The notes: generated by a model from the sequence alone, not told the origin. 64,000 nucleotides of DNA from Pseudobutyrivibrio ruminis DSM 9787 (GCF_900218035.1 NZ_OBMR01000007.1:124001-188000), one strand, 5' to 3'; positions 41,977-50,968 are shown, counted from the first letter of the stretch. Translations and numbers: made by a program.

Positions 41977-42017
41977 CTACCTCCATGTAGTTGCTTCCTC
42001 GAATCCTTTCGAAGAAG
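41977..42017 (-). promoter_or_regulatory. Two CsrA-type hairpins in the flagellin 2 leader
   Basis: Site 2 (41977-41990) is CUAC-AUGGAG-GUAG over the ribosome site. Site 1 (41994-42017) is a 9-bp stem (CUUCUUCGA with UCGAGGAAG) with loop AAGGAU. The stem sequences differ from the other leaders, but fold and GGA loop are kept. Confidence 0.72.
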
Positions 42018-42148
42018 AAGTGCGTCCTGCACTTAAAATAAAATTTAGTCTATAATCAAAACAGACGCGCGCCACCTGTTCGACTATCAAATATAAAAAT
42101 GAATAAAATATGGGTATTAATTAATTGAAATTATTGTTCCGATTAATA

Positions 42149-42158
42149 ACATCCTTGT
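42149..42158 (-). promoter_or_regulatory. Additional CsrA-consensus word in the flagellin 2 leader
   Basis: The minus strand reads ACAAGGATGT, matching the last ten positions of the CsrA SELEX consensus (RUACARGGAUGU). It lies within a segment conserved with the flagellin 3 leader, 178 bases before the start. Confidence 0.5.
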
Positions 42159-42249
42159 CCCAAATCGAAAAGAAATAGAATTTAGAAATAAAACCTATTC
42201 TGTCTCGTTATTTAAGTATGCTGTGAACTCCTTTTCATCAGCTAATACT

Positions 42250-42277
42250 ATTATCTCCATTTCAGAGAAAAAATCAA
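42250..42277 (-). promoter_or_regulatory. Possible sigma-A promoter of flagellin 2
   Basis: On the minus strand TTGATT (42272-42277), 16 bases, GATAAT (42250-42255). I found no sigma-28-like box in this intergenic region (41972-42417), unlike in the other two. Beyond this, the region holds the CsrA-type sites and the terminator of flagellin 3. Confidence 0.4.
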
Positions 42278-42311
42278 GACCTATTTCACATTTTAAACAC
42301 ACTTTTTTCAC

Positions 42312-42341
42312 AAAAAAGAGGACCTCCCGAAGGAAGTCCCC
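42312..42341 (-). terminator. Terminator of flagellin gene 3
   Basis: On the minus strand GGGGACTTCC-TTCG-GGAGGTCCTC makes a 10-bp stem with G-U pairs and a TTCG loop, followed by TTTTTTG. Confidence 0.88.
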
Positions 42342-42417
42342 TAATTTACTAGCTATTCAACTAGTCTGCGCGAAACGAATAATAGTAAGTTCAAAAAATT
42401 AACTATCTTTTGAAAAA

Positions 42418-43803
42418 TTAACCTAAGATTGAAAGTACACCCTGTGTAGACTGGTTAGCCTGTGCAAGCATTGCCTGACCTGCCTGAGCAAGAATGTTAT
42501 TCTTGCTGTAGTTAACCATCTCTTCAGCCATGTCTGTATCACGGATACGAGACTCAGCAGCGTTGGTGTTCTCAACTACGTTATCAACGTTTGCGATTGT
42601 ATGCTCAAGTCTGTTCTGAACAGCACCAAGTGCAGATCTCTGTGCAGATACCTTAGAAACAGCATCAGCGATTGCATCGATTGCATATGTAGCAGCTCTA
42701 CCTGTTCCATCAGATACATTGATACCATCAAGACCAAGGCTCTTAGAAGACATTGACTCAACTGTAACACCAATCTTGTTTGTCATATCAGCGTCAGCAC
42801 CAACGTGAAGATTGAAGTTCAAGTCGTTCTTTGCATTTACATAACCCTTTGTGATAACAAACTTCTGATGGTCATCTCCATCTGCTGTTGCAGCTGCTAC
42901 TGTAGCTGGTGAATCAGTTGCACCAATTGAAGAAGCTGCTGTAAGCTCTGTCTGAACCTTTGTATATGCTGCTGCTGCAGTAATAAGAGTTTTATTATTC
43001 TGGTCAATACCATCTGTTACAGTATCAGAAAATCTTGTTGCAGATTTACCATTGTACTCTACCTGTGTGCCCTGGCTAATCTTAGCTGCTAAATCATCAT
43101 AAGCAATAGTATAGAGTTCTTCATCTGTTGTAGCCGCAAATGTCCAAGACTTTCCAGCAATCTGTACTGATGTACCTAATACAGCGTTATCTTCATCGTC
43201 GAGTTTAATTGCTGCTAATACGCCAGCTGCATCACTTGCACCGATTTCATACTCTGTACCACCAATTGTGTACTTATCGCCAACTCCAAGGTTATTCATT
43301 CTAAATGTAGCTGTAACAGAGTTCTGTGAGAATGTTCCTACAAGACCTGCATCATGTGCCTGAATCATAACCTTCTTTGTACCATTGTCGCCTTTAAGTA
43401 AGTATGTCTCGTTGAACTTTGTTGTCTCAGCAACACGGTCGATTTCTGTTGTAAGCTGATTAATTTCGTCCTGGATTGAAGAACGATCAGACTCACTGTT
43501 TGTTCCGTTTGAAGCCTGTACTGCAAGCTCGTTCATTCTCTGAAGCATTGAGTGAACTTCTGTTAAAGCACCTTCAGCTGTCTGCACTGCAGATACACCA
43601 TCCTGTGCGTTTGTAGAAGCCTGATCAAGACCTCTGATCTGCTTACGCATCTTTTCTGAAATTGAAAGACCAGCTGCATCATCTGCTGCACGGTTAATCT
43701 TGTAACCAGAAGAAAGCTTCTCAGTTGACTTTGCCTGATTGCCTGATGTGATGTTAAGCATTCTTGAAGCATTGCTTGCCTGCATGTTGTGTTGTACTAC
43801 CAT
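42418..43803 (-). CDS. Flagellin 3
   Basis: Flagellin of 461 residues, closest to flagellin 2 at both ends (LSSGYKINRAADDAAGL; NQSTQGVLSILG). The variable centre has GVLAAIKLDDEDNAVLG and a stretch with TADGDDHQKF. It is first in the tandem array in transcription order, though each gene has its own terminator and promoter. AAGGAGG lies eight bases before the ATG within a CsrA-type hairpin, and a sigma-28-like promoter is 350 bases upstream. Confidence 0.96.
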   Translation of the reverse strand: MVVQHNMQASNASRMLNITSGNQAKSTEKLSSGYKINRAADDAAGLSISEKMRKQIRGLDQASTNAQDGVSAVQTAEGALTEVHSMLQRMNELAVQASNGTNSESDRSSIQDEINQLTTEIDRVAETTKFNETYLLKGDNGTKKVMIQAHDAGLVGTFSQNSVTATFRMNNLGVGDKYTIGGTEYEIGASDAAGVLAAIKLDDEDNAVLGTSVQIAGKSWTFAATTDEELYTIAYDDLAAKISQGTQVEYNGKSATRFSDTVTDGIDQNNKTLITAAAAYTKVQTELTAASSIGATDSPATVAAATADGDDHQKFVITKGYVNAKNDLNFNLHVGADADMTNKIGVTVESMSSKSLGLDGINVSDGTGRAATYAIDAIADAVSKVSAQRSALGAVQNRLEHTIANVDNVVENTNAAESRIRDTDMAEEMVNYSKNNILAQAGQAMLAQANQSTQGVLSILG

Positions 43804-43809
43804 AAAATT

Positions 43810-43850
43810 CTACCTCCTTGTAGATACTCCCTAGATTCCTTTCCTGGGAG
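43810..43850 (-). promoter_or_regulatory. Two CsrA-type hairpins in the flagellin 3 leader
   Basis: Site 2 (43810-43823) is CUAC-AAGGAG-GUAG over the ribosome site. Site 1 (43827-43850) pairs CUCCCAG with CU(A)GGGAG around loop GAAAGGAAU. Same spacing and fold as in the other two flagellin leaders. Confidence 0.72.
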
Positions 43851-44051
43851 AAGTGCCTTTGCACTCACTTGTTAATAAATTACATCTATAATAACTACAG
43901 CACTCGCGCGACATGCCATAAATTATTATTAAAGGTTGTACATTCCAAGTCCTTAAATCTAGTATTTAGTTTTCAATTCTCTTTGCATGAAAAAATCCTA
44001 TTGCGATTACAATAGATAAATAGAAAAAGATTATTGATTATCCGATCCTTA

Positions 44052-44061
44052 ACATCCTTGT
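44052..44061 (-). promoter_or_regulatory. Additional CsrA-consensus word in the flagellin 3 leader
   Basis: ACAAGGATGT on the minus strand, with conserved flanks GG before and TTA after, as in the flagellin 2 leader. It lies about 80-90 nt into the predicted transcript. Confidence 0.5.
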
Positions 44062-44149
44062 CCTGGTCCGAAAAAATTAGTTATGTATTATGATGTGTTA
44101 ACCTGGATAAACGAAATCCGTTTCATTTATCTCTTGCCTTACACAGAGT

Positions 44150-44175
44150 ATATCGGAAGCTTATTCTGAAACTTA
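44150..44175 (-). promoter_or_regulatory. Sigma-28-like promoter of flagellin 3
   Basis: On the minus strand TAAG (44172-44175), 15 bases, CCGATAT (44150-44156). Fits the motility sigma factor consensus. The 510-bp region 43804-44313 holds this promoter, a 340-nt leader with CsrA-type sites and the terminator of the zinc transporter operon. Confidence 0.7.
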
Positions 44176-44215
44176 ACCCCTTTTTGAAAATTTTTTTAAA
44201 AAATTTTTTTGTTAC

Positions 44216-44257
44216 AAAAAATAGTGATACAGCAAGCTTTCCCGCTATCTGTATCAC
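44216..44257 (-). terminator. Terminator of the metal ABC transporter operon
   Basis: GTGATACAG (44224-44232) pairs with CTGTATCAC (44249-44257); on the minus strand TATTTTTTG follows. It lies 57 bases beyond the permease stop. Confidence 0.85.
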
Positions 44258-44313
44258 CATTATAACATCATTTTTCAGTTGTAACCGTTTTTCACCGAAA
44301 AGTCATAAAGAAA

Positions 44314-45123
44314 TTATCTATCTTTTCCATATATGTATGTTGCAAAGTAAATCACACTGGCGATAATCACAATCATTGGTCCTGTGGCCATGTCTGTGAA
44401 GTATGAAACAAACAAGCCTGCCACACCAGAGAAAATACTAAATATCATTGAAAGGTATGTGTACTCTCTGAAGTTTTCAGAGATATTGCGACTGCTAGCT
44501 GCTGGAAGTATCAAAAGTGCATTAATAAGAAGAATACCTACCCACTTGATAGAAAGCATTACTAGAAGTGCTATAAGTACTGCAAAAGCATCTTCCATTA
44601 CTCGCACTGAAATGCTACGGCTCTTTGCGAGGGTAGCATGAATACTGATTGCAGTAAGTCTGTTGATGCTAATACACCAAAATACCAGGATAACTACAAA
44701 CAGTACAATCAGCTGGATGATTTCAGCTGAGGTAATGGATAAGATATCTCCTACCAATATTGCTGAATAATTTGCAAAGCTTCCGCCTCTGGATAAAATA
44801 GCAAGACCAAGGGCTGTGGCACAGCTTGCAAATACTGAAATCAGGGTATCCGATGAGCTAAGGCCCTTTCTACTGATGTAATTAAGAAGCAATGCAAAGC
44901 AGATTCCAAATATAATCATGGAAACTGTAGTGTTGGCTATGCCCATGATAACACCTGCAGCAATACCGGTAAGTGCTGAATGGCCAAGTGCATCACTGAA
45001 ATATGCCATACGCTTTTGCACTATCATTGTGCCTACCATTCCAAACAGTGGAGAAATCAATAGGATTGCAATTGTAGCCCTTACCATGAAGGCGTATGAA
45101 AACATTTCATTAAACATTTGCAT
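44314..45123 (-). CDS. znuB: Metal ABC transporter permease (ZnuB-like)
   Basis: Membrane protein of 269 residues with about eight helices. MIVQKRMAYFSDALGHSALTGIAAG and FAVLIALLVMLSIKWVGILLINALLILPAA are typical of the ABC-3 family (ZnuB/MntB). It forms the pore for zinc or manganese import. Its start overlaps the ATPase gene by 14 bases. The His-rich loop of the partner binding protein favours zinc, hence the symbol, but manganese cannot be excluded. Confidence 0.9.
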   Translation of the reverse strand: MQMFNEMFSYAFMVRATIAILLISPLFGMVGTMIVQKRMAYFSDALGHSALTGIAAGVIMGIANTTVSMIIFGICFALLLNYISRKGLSSSDTLISVFASCATALGLAILSRGGSFANYSAILVGDILSITSAEIIQLIVLFVVILVFWCISINRLTAISIHATLAKSRSISVRVMEDAFAVLIALLVMLSIKWVGILLINALLILPAASSRNISENFREYTYLSMIFSIFSGVAGLFVSYFTDMATGPMIVIIASVIYFATYIYGKDR

Positions 45124-45871
45124 TCACCTCCACTTCTCCTACAGCACCCTTACCAAAAACATGCTTAAAAGCATCAGTCTCAAACACCTGCTTTGGCTTG
45201 CCTGCTGCTGTAACTGTCTTGTCTATAAGAATGACATTGTCCGCATATTTATATACGTAGTCCAAATCATGACTTACAAGGATGATTGCCAAATCGTGAG
45301 TCTCTTTTAAATATTTCATCTTTTCATAGAAGGCATCCATACCGTTTTTATCAATTCCTGATACAGGCTCATCCAATAATAGTAAGTTTGGAGTATCATG
45401 CACAGCCATTGCCAAAAGCACACGCTGAAGCTGTCCACCTGAAAGTGTGCCTACAGGCTGGTCGATAAGCTCTGCCACATCAAACTCTGCCAAAGCTTCC
45501 TTAACGTGATCGTGTTCCTTTTTATTTCTAAACAATATAGGTAGCTTACCAGTGAAGGACTGGAACAAATCATATACCGAAAGTGGAGTTGTTCTGTCGA
45601 TATTTACACTTTGTGGTACATAGCCAATCTTCAAGCCTTGCATGGTTCCGTTCATCTTGTTTTTGAACTGAATCTCTCCAGTGTATGGAACTTCCCCAAG
45701 AATTGCTCGTACTAATGTGGACTTACCTGCTCCATTTCTTCCAATAATCGCAGTCATGTTTCCACAGTGTACATGCAAATTGATGTTGCTAAGGACCTGC
45801 TGGTCACCAAATGACACGCCCAAATTATTAAATTTTATACAGTGGAAACCACATGGAATAATTTTCTTCAT
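45110..45871 (-). CDS. znuC: Metal ABC transporter ATPase (ZnuC-like)
   Basis: ABC ATPase of 253 residues: Walker A GRNGAGKST (about 40-48), signature TLSGGQLQRVLLAMA, Walker B LLLLDEPVSGID and switch histidine in LVSHDLDYV. The arrangement GYVPQ before the signature is usual for the ZnuC/MntA type. It energises the partner permease. Located between the binding protein and permease genes, 15 bases from the former. Confidence 0.92.
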   Translation of the reverse strand: MKKIIPCGFHCIKFNNLGVSFGDQQVLSNINLHVHCGNMTAIIGRNGAGKSTLVRAILGEVPYTGEIQFKNKMNGTMQGLKIGYVPQSVNIDRTTPLSVYDLFQSFTGKLPILFRNKKEHDHVKEALAEFDVAELIDQPVGTLSGGQLQRVLLAMAVHDTPNLLLLDEPVSGIDKNGMDAFYEKMKYLKETHDLAIILVSHDLDYVYKYADNVILIDKTVTAAGKPKQVFETDAFKHVFGKGAVGEVEVNANV

Positions 45872-45886
45872 ATTTTTCCTTATATA

Positions 45887-46858
45887 CTACAAACTATTCT
45901 TAATTACAGCGTAGTTTTTATTTAATACAGTGATATAATCCAAGCCACTATAATCACCATGAACTAATGTTTCAAGATAAACTACCTTGGCATCTGTCTG
46001 CTCTGTAATAAGCTCACCCATGGCATGGCCATAATCATATTCTGCAAAAACAACCTGCACATTGTTTTCATTGATTGCATTGATGAAGTCACTGACCTCA
46101 CCTGCACTAACCTGACGTTCTTCATCTAGGTCCATAGTTGCCACAATATTAGCTCCAAGAGACTGAGCCGTATAAGCAAAAGCTTCGTGAAGCACTGCAA
46201 CATTAGCACCAGAAAGACTCTCATCCAGTCCCTGGTTGTCAATTTGCGAATCCATAACGCTTACAAATGTATCAGCATTTGAAGCATAGACGCTGGCATT
46301 GCTTGAGTCCAAAGCTGCTAATCCATCTGCAATAGCCTGCACCTGACCAGCGTAGATTTCTTCGCTCATCCAAATGTGGCTATTAGTACCTTCATCATGA
46401 TGATGTTCTTCTGAAGTTCCATGGCTATGGTCTTCTTCCTCTTCTTCGTCTTCCTCCTCGATGATAACAGGATAATCTTCCTCTACTGCCTCGAATGTAT
46501 CGATAATAGGAAGATTAGGATATGCCTCAACAACATCCTCCAAATATCCTTCCATGCCACCGCCATTTACAATAAGAACATCTGCCTTTGAAAGATTCTT
46601 CATATCCTCTGTGGTGAGGGTGTAATCGTGAAGGCATCCTGTAGTAGGCTGAGAAAGATTCTGAACTGTAACTCCTTCTGCATCACCAACTACATTGATA
46701 GTGGCAAGATATACAGGATTGCAACTAGTCATTACAAGAAGCCCAGAATCATCACTTTGCTTGTTATTTAGTTTTACATAAAAAAATGTGCCACCCAGCA
46801 GCACCACACTAATAGAGATGAGCAGTAGTAGCACAAATAAATATTTGCTTTTCTTCAT
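45887..46858 (-). CDS. znuA: Metal ABC transporter substrate-binding protein (ZnuA-like)
   Basis: Protein of 323 residues with an N-terminal hydrophobic anchor (YLFVLLLLISISVVLLGGTF). A cluster A-I metal-binding fold follows: GCLHDYTLTTEDM with a metal histidine, NSHIWMSEEIY with another, VAVLHEAFAYTAQSLGA with a third and FAEYDYGH. Between them is an acidic and His-rich loop (about 145-172, E/D run then HSHGTSEEHHHDEG), which is the zinc-collecting loop of ZnuA proteins. Its start overlaps the engB stop by one base, so it is cotranscribed with housekeeping genes, an unusual setting for a metal-regulated importer. Confidence 0.9.
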   Translation of the reverse strand: MKKSKYLFVLLLLISISVVLLGGTFFYVKLNNKQSDDSGLLVMTSCNPVYLATINVVGDAEGVTVQNLSQPTTGCLHDYTLTTEDMKNLSKADVLIVNGGGMEGYLEDVVEAYPNLPIIDTFEAVEEDYPVIIEEEDEEEEEDHSHGTSEEHHHDEGTNSHIWMSEEIYAGQVQAIADGLAALDSSNASVYASNADTFVSVMDSQIDNQGLDESLSGANVAVLHEAFAYTAQSLGANIVATMDLDEERQVSAGEVSDFINAINENNVQVVFAEYDYGHAMGELITEQTDAKVVYLETLVHGDYSGLDYITVLNKNYAVIKNSL

Positions 46859-47478
46859 TAATCGAGATCCTCTACATCAGTGAGACTTGCTTCGTTTTCA
46901 ATGACCTGATCCAGAAAATCCTGGATTGTATCAAGTCCTTGCTTTGTCTGTGATGAAAATGGAACAATTATTGTATCTTTGTCAGCTCCAAGCCCCTCTC
47001 TAAGAATTTTAATCTGCTTATCTAGCTGACTACGTTTGATTTTATCTACCTTTGTGGCGATGACGATTGGATCGTAGCCTACGTAGGCCATCCATTCGAA
47101 CATCTGCCTATCGTTTGCCGATGGTGTATGTCTGATATCTACCAACAGGAACACAGCACGAATCATATCGGATGTGTTCAGATAGGTCTCTATCATCTCG
47201 CCCCATCTCTCACGCTCCTTTTCAGAAGCCTTAGCAAAACCATAGCCCGGCAAGTCCACTACATAAATTTCGTCATTGATATTGTAGAAATTTATGGTCT
47301 GTGTCTTTCCAGGCTGAGCTGACACTCTGGCAAGTGATTTGCGGTTCATTACCGCATTTATAAGTGACGACTTCCCTACATTTGACTTGCCAGCGAACGC
47401 TACCTCAGGTAAATCATTCTTTGGAAGTGTGGATGTAGGGCCGCACACTGTTTCAAGATTGCATGATCTGATAACCAT
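46858..47478 (-). CDS. engB: Ribosome-biogenesis GTPase EngB/YsxC/YihA
   Basis: GTPase of 206 residues: G1 AFAGKSNVGKSSLINA (about 30-45), G2 region QPGKTQTINFY, G3 VDLPGYGFAKA and G4 ATKVDKI. EngB acts in large-subunit assembly. Its start overlaps the clpX stop by one base. The tig-clpP-clpX-engB order is a common Firmicute arrangement. A short acidic C-terminal tail (SLTDVEDLD) is present. Confidence 0.96.
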   Translation of the reverse strand: MVIRSCNLETVCGPTSTLPKNDLPEVAFAGKSNVGKSSLINAVMNRKSLARVSAQPGKTQTINFYNINDEIYVVDLPGYGFAKASEKERERWGEMIETYLNTSDMIRAVFLLVDIRHTPSANDRQMFEWMAYVGYDPIVIATKVDKIKRSQLDKQIKILREGLGADKDTIIVPFSSQTKQGLDTIQDFLDQVIENEASLTDVEDLD

Positions 47479-48761
47479 TATGCACTCTTTTCCTTTTTAT
47501 CCTCGATTGAAACAACGCTTGCTTCTGAATCTTTGTCGATAAGGAGAAGGTTATTATCAACCATTTCTTTATTTACTGTGATTTCTGTGATTGACTCATC
47601 AGATGGCACATGATACATGTAGTCCATCATAACGCTTTCAACGATAGCGCGAAGTCCTCTAGCACCAGTCTTTCTTTCGATTGACTTCTTTGCGATTTCG
47701 CGAAGTGCCTCGTCCTCGAATTCAAGCTTAACGCCGTCCATCTTGAACAATGCCTGGTACTGCTTTGTAAGAGAGTTCTTTGGCTCTCTAAGGATACGAA
47801 CCATATCGTCCTCTGTAAGCTCATTTAAGGATACATTAATTGGCACACGTCCGATGAACTCAGGAATAAGACCAAACTTAATGAAATCCTGTGGAAGAGC
47901 CTGCTGAAGAAGCTCGTCTACCTTCTGATTGTTTTTATCCTTAACATCTGCACCAAAACCAATCTGGCTAACATCTGTACGCTGAGAAATAATTTTATCT
48001 AAGCCTTCAAATGCACCACCGCAGATGAAGAGGATGTTCTTTGTATCGATAGCAATTGTCTCCTGCTGAGGATGCTTACGTCCACCCTGAGGAGGAACAT
48101 TTGCAACAGTACCCTCGATAATCTTAAGAAGTGCCTGCTGAACACCTTCACCAGAAACATCACGTGTGATTGAAACATTTTCTGATTTCTTTGTAATCTT
48201 ATCAATCTCATCAATATAAACGATACCGATTTCTGCCTTCTTAACATCAAAATCAGCAGCCTGAATAAGCTTTAAAAGAATGTTTTCAACATCCTCACCA
48301 ACATATCCAGCCTCTGTAAGTGTTGTTGCATCTGCGATTGCAAATGGAACACCAAGTACACGTGCTAATGTCTGCGCCAAAAGAGTCTTTCCTGAACCTG
48401 TTGGGCCAAGCATAAGAACGTTACTCTTCTGAAGCTCAACATCGATGTCATCTGGATTAGCCATGATGCGCTTGTAATGATTATATACCGCTACAGAAAG
48501 AACCTTCTTTGCCTCGTCCTGACCAATAACATACTGATCAAGAAAAGCCTTCATGTCCTCTGGCTTCTGAAGATTGATTTCAATTGAATCAGTCTCAGAG
48601 GCTGGACTGAAGTCGTCTAACTCTTCTACGATAATTTCCTGGCAGATATCTACGCACTCGTCACAGATAAATGCACCATTTGGTCCTGCAATAAGCTTGC
48701 GAACCTGATTTTGTGTCTTTCCGCAGAAAGAACAACGAACTCTTTCATCGTTTCTTGCCAT
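47478..48761 (-). CDS. clpX: ATP-dependent Clp protease ATP-binding subunit ClpX
   Basis: Protein of 427 residues. N-terminal zinc domain with [14 protein letters not shown] and [10 protein letters not shown], Walker [14 protein letters not shown] (about 120), Walker [11 protein letters not shown] (about 185), ClpP-docking loop IGFGAD (about 270) and sensor 2 GARGLRAI. ClpX unfolds tagged proteins and feeds them to ClpP. It follows clpP by 49 bases. Length is normal. Confidence 0.98.
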   Translation of the reverse strand: MARNDERVRCSFCGKTQNQVRKLIAGPNGAFICDECVDICQEIIVEELDDFSPASETDSIEINLQKPEDMKAFLDQYVIGQDEAKKVLSVAVYNHYKRIMANPDDIDVELQKSNVLMLGPTGSGKTLLAQTLARVLGVPFAIADATTLTEAGYVGEDVENILLKLIQAADFDVKKAEIGIVYIDEIDKITKKSENVSITRDVSGEGVQQALLKIIEGTVANVPPQGGRKHPQQETIAIDTKNILFICGGAFEGLDKIISQRTDVSQIGFGADVKDKNNQKVDELLQQALPQDFIKFGLIPEFIGRVPINVSLNELTEDDMVRILREPKNSLTKQYQALFKMDGVKLEFEDEALREIAKKSIERKTGARGLRAIVESVMMDYMYHVPSDESITEITVNKEMVDNNLLLIDKDSEASVVSIEDKKEKSA

Positions 48762-48810
48762 AATTACCTCTTTAAACTCTAACTACCCCTACTAACTATA
48801 TATCGGTATA

Positions 48811-49395
48811 TTAGTTCTTCTTTGTAATAATCTCATCAATAAGACCATAATCAAGTGCTTCCTGAGCATCAAGCCAATGATCACGCTCTGTATCAGCACA
48901 AACCTGCTCGTATGGCTTTCCTGTGTTTTCAGCAAGCATACGGTTGAGCTTTTCTCTAGTCTTTAAGATGTTCTTTGCAGCGATTTCGATTTCAGTAGCC
49001 TGTCCTTTAGCTCCGCCAAGTGGCTGGTGAATCATAACCTCTGAATTTGGAAGTGCAAAACGCTTGCCCTTCTGTCCACCTGCAAGAAGGAATGCGCCCA
49101 TAGAAGCTGCCATACCGATGCAGATTGTAGATACATCACACTTGATGTACTGCATTGTGTCGTAAATAGCCATACCAGCTGTAACGCTACCGCCTGGGCT
49201 ATTGATGTAAAGATGAATATCCTTGCTAGGATCCTCTGACTCAAGGAAAAGAAGCTGAGCAACTGTAAGAGATGCTGTAGTTTCGTTAACCTCCTCACCT
49301 AAAAATACGATACGATCCTTTAAAAGACGTGAATAAATATCATAAGAACGCTCTCCACGAGAATTCTGTTCAATGACATAAGGAATTGTAGCCAT
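48811..49395 (-). CDS. clpP: ATP-dependent Clp protease proteolytic subunit ClpP
   Basis: Serine protease of 194 residues. Catalytic serine in [11 protein letters not shown] (about 97), histidine in [10 protein letters not shown] (about 122) and aspartate in [13 protein letters not shown] (about 171). It forms the tetradecameric chamber used by ClpX. Located between tig and clpX on the same strand. The 5' region carries a hairpin but I did not see a CtsR operator. Confidence 0.98.
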   Translation of the reverse strand: MATIPYVIEQNSRGERSYDIYSRLLKDRIVFLGEEVNETTASLTVAQLLFLESEDPSKDIHLYINSPGGSVTAGMAIYDTMQYIKCDVSTICIGMAASMGAFLLAGGQKGKRFALPNSEVMIHQPLGGAKGQATEIEIAAKNILKTREKLNRMLAENTGKPYEQVCADTERDHWLDAQEALDYGLIDEIITKKN

Positions 49396-49419
49396 TTTTG
49401 TCCTCCTTCGAATATAAAC

Positions 49420-49445
49420 CTAGCCCGAGCGTATGCTCAGGCTAG
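49420..49445 (-). other. Hairpin in the clpP upstream region
   Basis: CTAGCC and GAGC (49420-49430) pair with GCTC and GGCTAG (49435-49445), with one mismatch and a 4-base loop. On the minus strand only GTTTATATT follows, so it is a weak terminator at best. It lies 25 bases before the clpP start and may limit tig readthrough or shape the clpP leader. Confidence 0.5.
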
Positions 49446-49555
49446 TGTATTAACTTCCTAGATGTTTTTCAACACAAGGATATTATATATGTTTTTAAAT
49501 CTAATGTCTTTGATTTTACAAAATTTTAATACTTTTATAAGATGTCAGACACTAA

Positions 49556-50968
49556 TTATTCTGCGTCATCAGCCTTCTTTGTTGTCTTCTTTGTAGTAGT
49601 CTTCTTAGCTGTTGTCTTCTTTGCTGGCTTCTCCTCAGCTGCATCTGCCTCAGCATCATCAGCCTTCTTTGTAGCCTTCTTTCTAGCAGATTCCTTAACG
49701 TTGTCCATGATAAGCTCGATTGCCTTTTCGATAGCAATATCCTTCTTCATAGACTCCTTCTCAGACTCACCAACAAGATTCTTGATCTGATCAAGCTCCA
49801 TGCCGTACTGCTTAGACATTTCCTCAAGCTTAGCATCAACATCAGCGTCAGCTACTTCGATCTTTTCTGCCTTTGCAATTGCCTCAAGTACAAGTGAAGA
49901 CTGTGTACGTGAAAGTGCATCTGGGCGAACCTGCTCACGGAATGAATCCATTGTCATACCTGTGAACTGCATGTACTGCTGAAGTGAAAGACCCTGCTGT
50001 GCCATGTTGTTAGCGAAGTCGTTGATCATGTTTTCTACCTGATAGTCAAGCATTGCATCAGGAATTTCCATCTCTGAATCCTCAACGATCTTTGCGATAG
50101 CTTCATCTTCCTGTGCACGACGGCCTTCTGCCTTCTTATTGTTCTCAAGACGTTCCTTAACAGAAGCCTTGTACTCTTCTACTGTTTCGAACTCTGTAGT
50201 ATCTGCTACATACTCGTCATCAAGCTTAGGGATATCCTTGCCCTTTACTTCGTGGATGTGGCACTTGAATACTGCTGGCTTACCTGCAAGATCCTCTGCC
50301 TGATAGTTCTCAGGGAATGTAACCTCAACGTCAACATCCTCACCAGCCTTGTGGCCGATAAGCTGATCTTCGAAACCAGGAATGAATGAACCAGAACCAA
50401 GCTCAAGGTCATAGTTCTCGCCCTTACCACCTTCGAATGCAACACCATCGATGAAGCCTTCGAAATCGATAACAGTTGTATCACCCTTAGCAGCCTTGCC
50501 TGTCTTTGTAACTGTACGAGCAGCTCTCTCAAGCTCTGCCTTAATTGTGTTGTTAACTTCTGTAGCTGTAACCTTTGAATCGATCTTTGTTACAGATACA
50601 CCCTTGTACTTACCAAGCTTAACTTCTGGCTTAACAGCAACTTCTGCGGTGTAGATGAAGTCCTTGCCCTTTTCGAGCTGAGTAATATCAATCTTTGGCT
50701 GAGATACGATATCAAGCTTTGACTCGTCATAAGCCTGTGGATATGTATCCTGCATAATAATATTAGCAGCGTCCTCATAGAAAATCTCTGCACCATACAT
50801 CTTTTCAACCATGTTCTGTGGTACCTTTCCCTTACGGAAACCAGGAACAGAGATGCTGTTTTTCTGCTTATTATATGCCTTTGTAATAGCCTTTTCTAAC
50901 TCAGCTGCATCAACTGTGATAGTGAGCTTTGCCATGTTCTTTTCAAGATTTTCTACCTGTACGTTCAT
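49556..50968 (-). CDS. tig: Trigger factor with lysine-rich C-terminal tail
   Basis: Ribosome-associated chaperone of 470 residues. N-terminal ribosome-binding loop VPGFRKGKVPQ (about 40-50), FKBP-type prolyl isomerase domain (about 160-240, GDTTVIDFEGFIDG and FIPGFEDQLIGHKAGE), then the helical C-terminal chaperone region. The last 45 residues are an unusual Lys/Thr/Ala/Asp tail with KKTTAKKTTTKKTTKK and two KKADDAE repeats, so the protein is longer than the usual 430. The tail resembles histone-H1-like low-complexity ends and may add nucleic-acid or ribosome affinity. Confidence 0.97.
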   Translation of the reverse strand: MNVQVENLEKNMAKLTITVDAAELEKAITKAYNKQKNSISVPGFRKGKVPQNMVEKMYGAEIFYEDAANIIMQDTYPQAYDESKLDIVSQPKIDITQLEKGKDFIYTAEVAVKPEVKLGKYKGVSVTKIDSKVTATEVNNTIKAELERAARTVTKTGKAAKGDTTVIDFEGFIDGVAFEGGKGENYDLELGSGSFIPGFEDQLIGHKAGEDVDVEVTFPENYQAEDLAGKPAVFKCHIHEVKGKDIPKLDDEYVADTTEFETVEEYKASVKERLENNKKAEGRRAQEDEAIAKIVEDSEMEIPDAMLDYQVENMINDFANNMAQQGLSLQQYMQFTGMTMDSFREQVRPDALSRTQSSLVLEAIAKAEKIEVADADVDAKLEEMSKQYGMELDQIKNLVGESEKESMKKDIAIEKAIELIMDNVKESARKKATKKADDAEADAAEEKPAKKTTAKKTTTKKTTKKADDAE

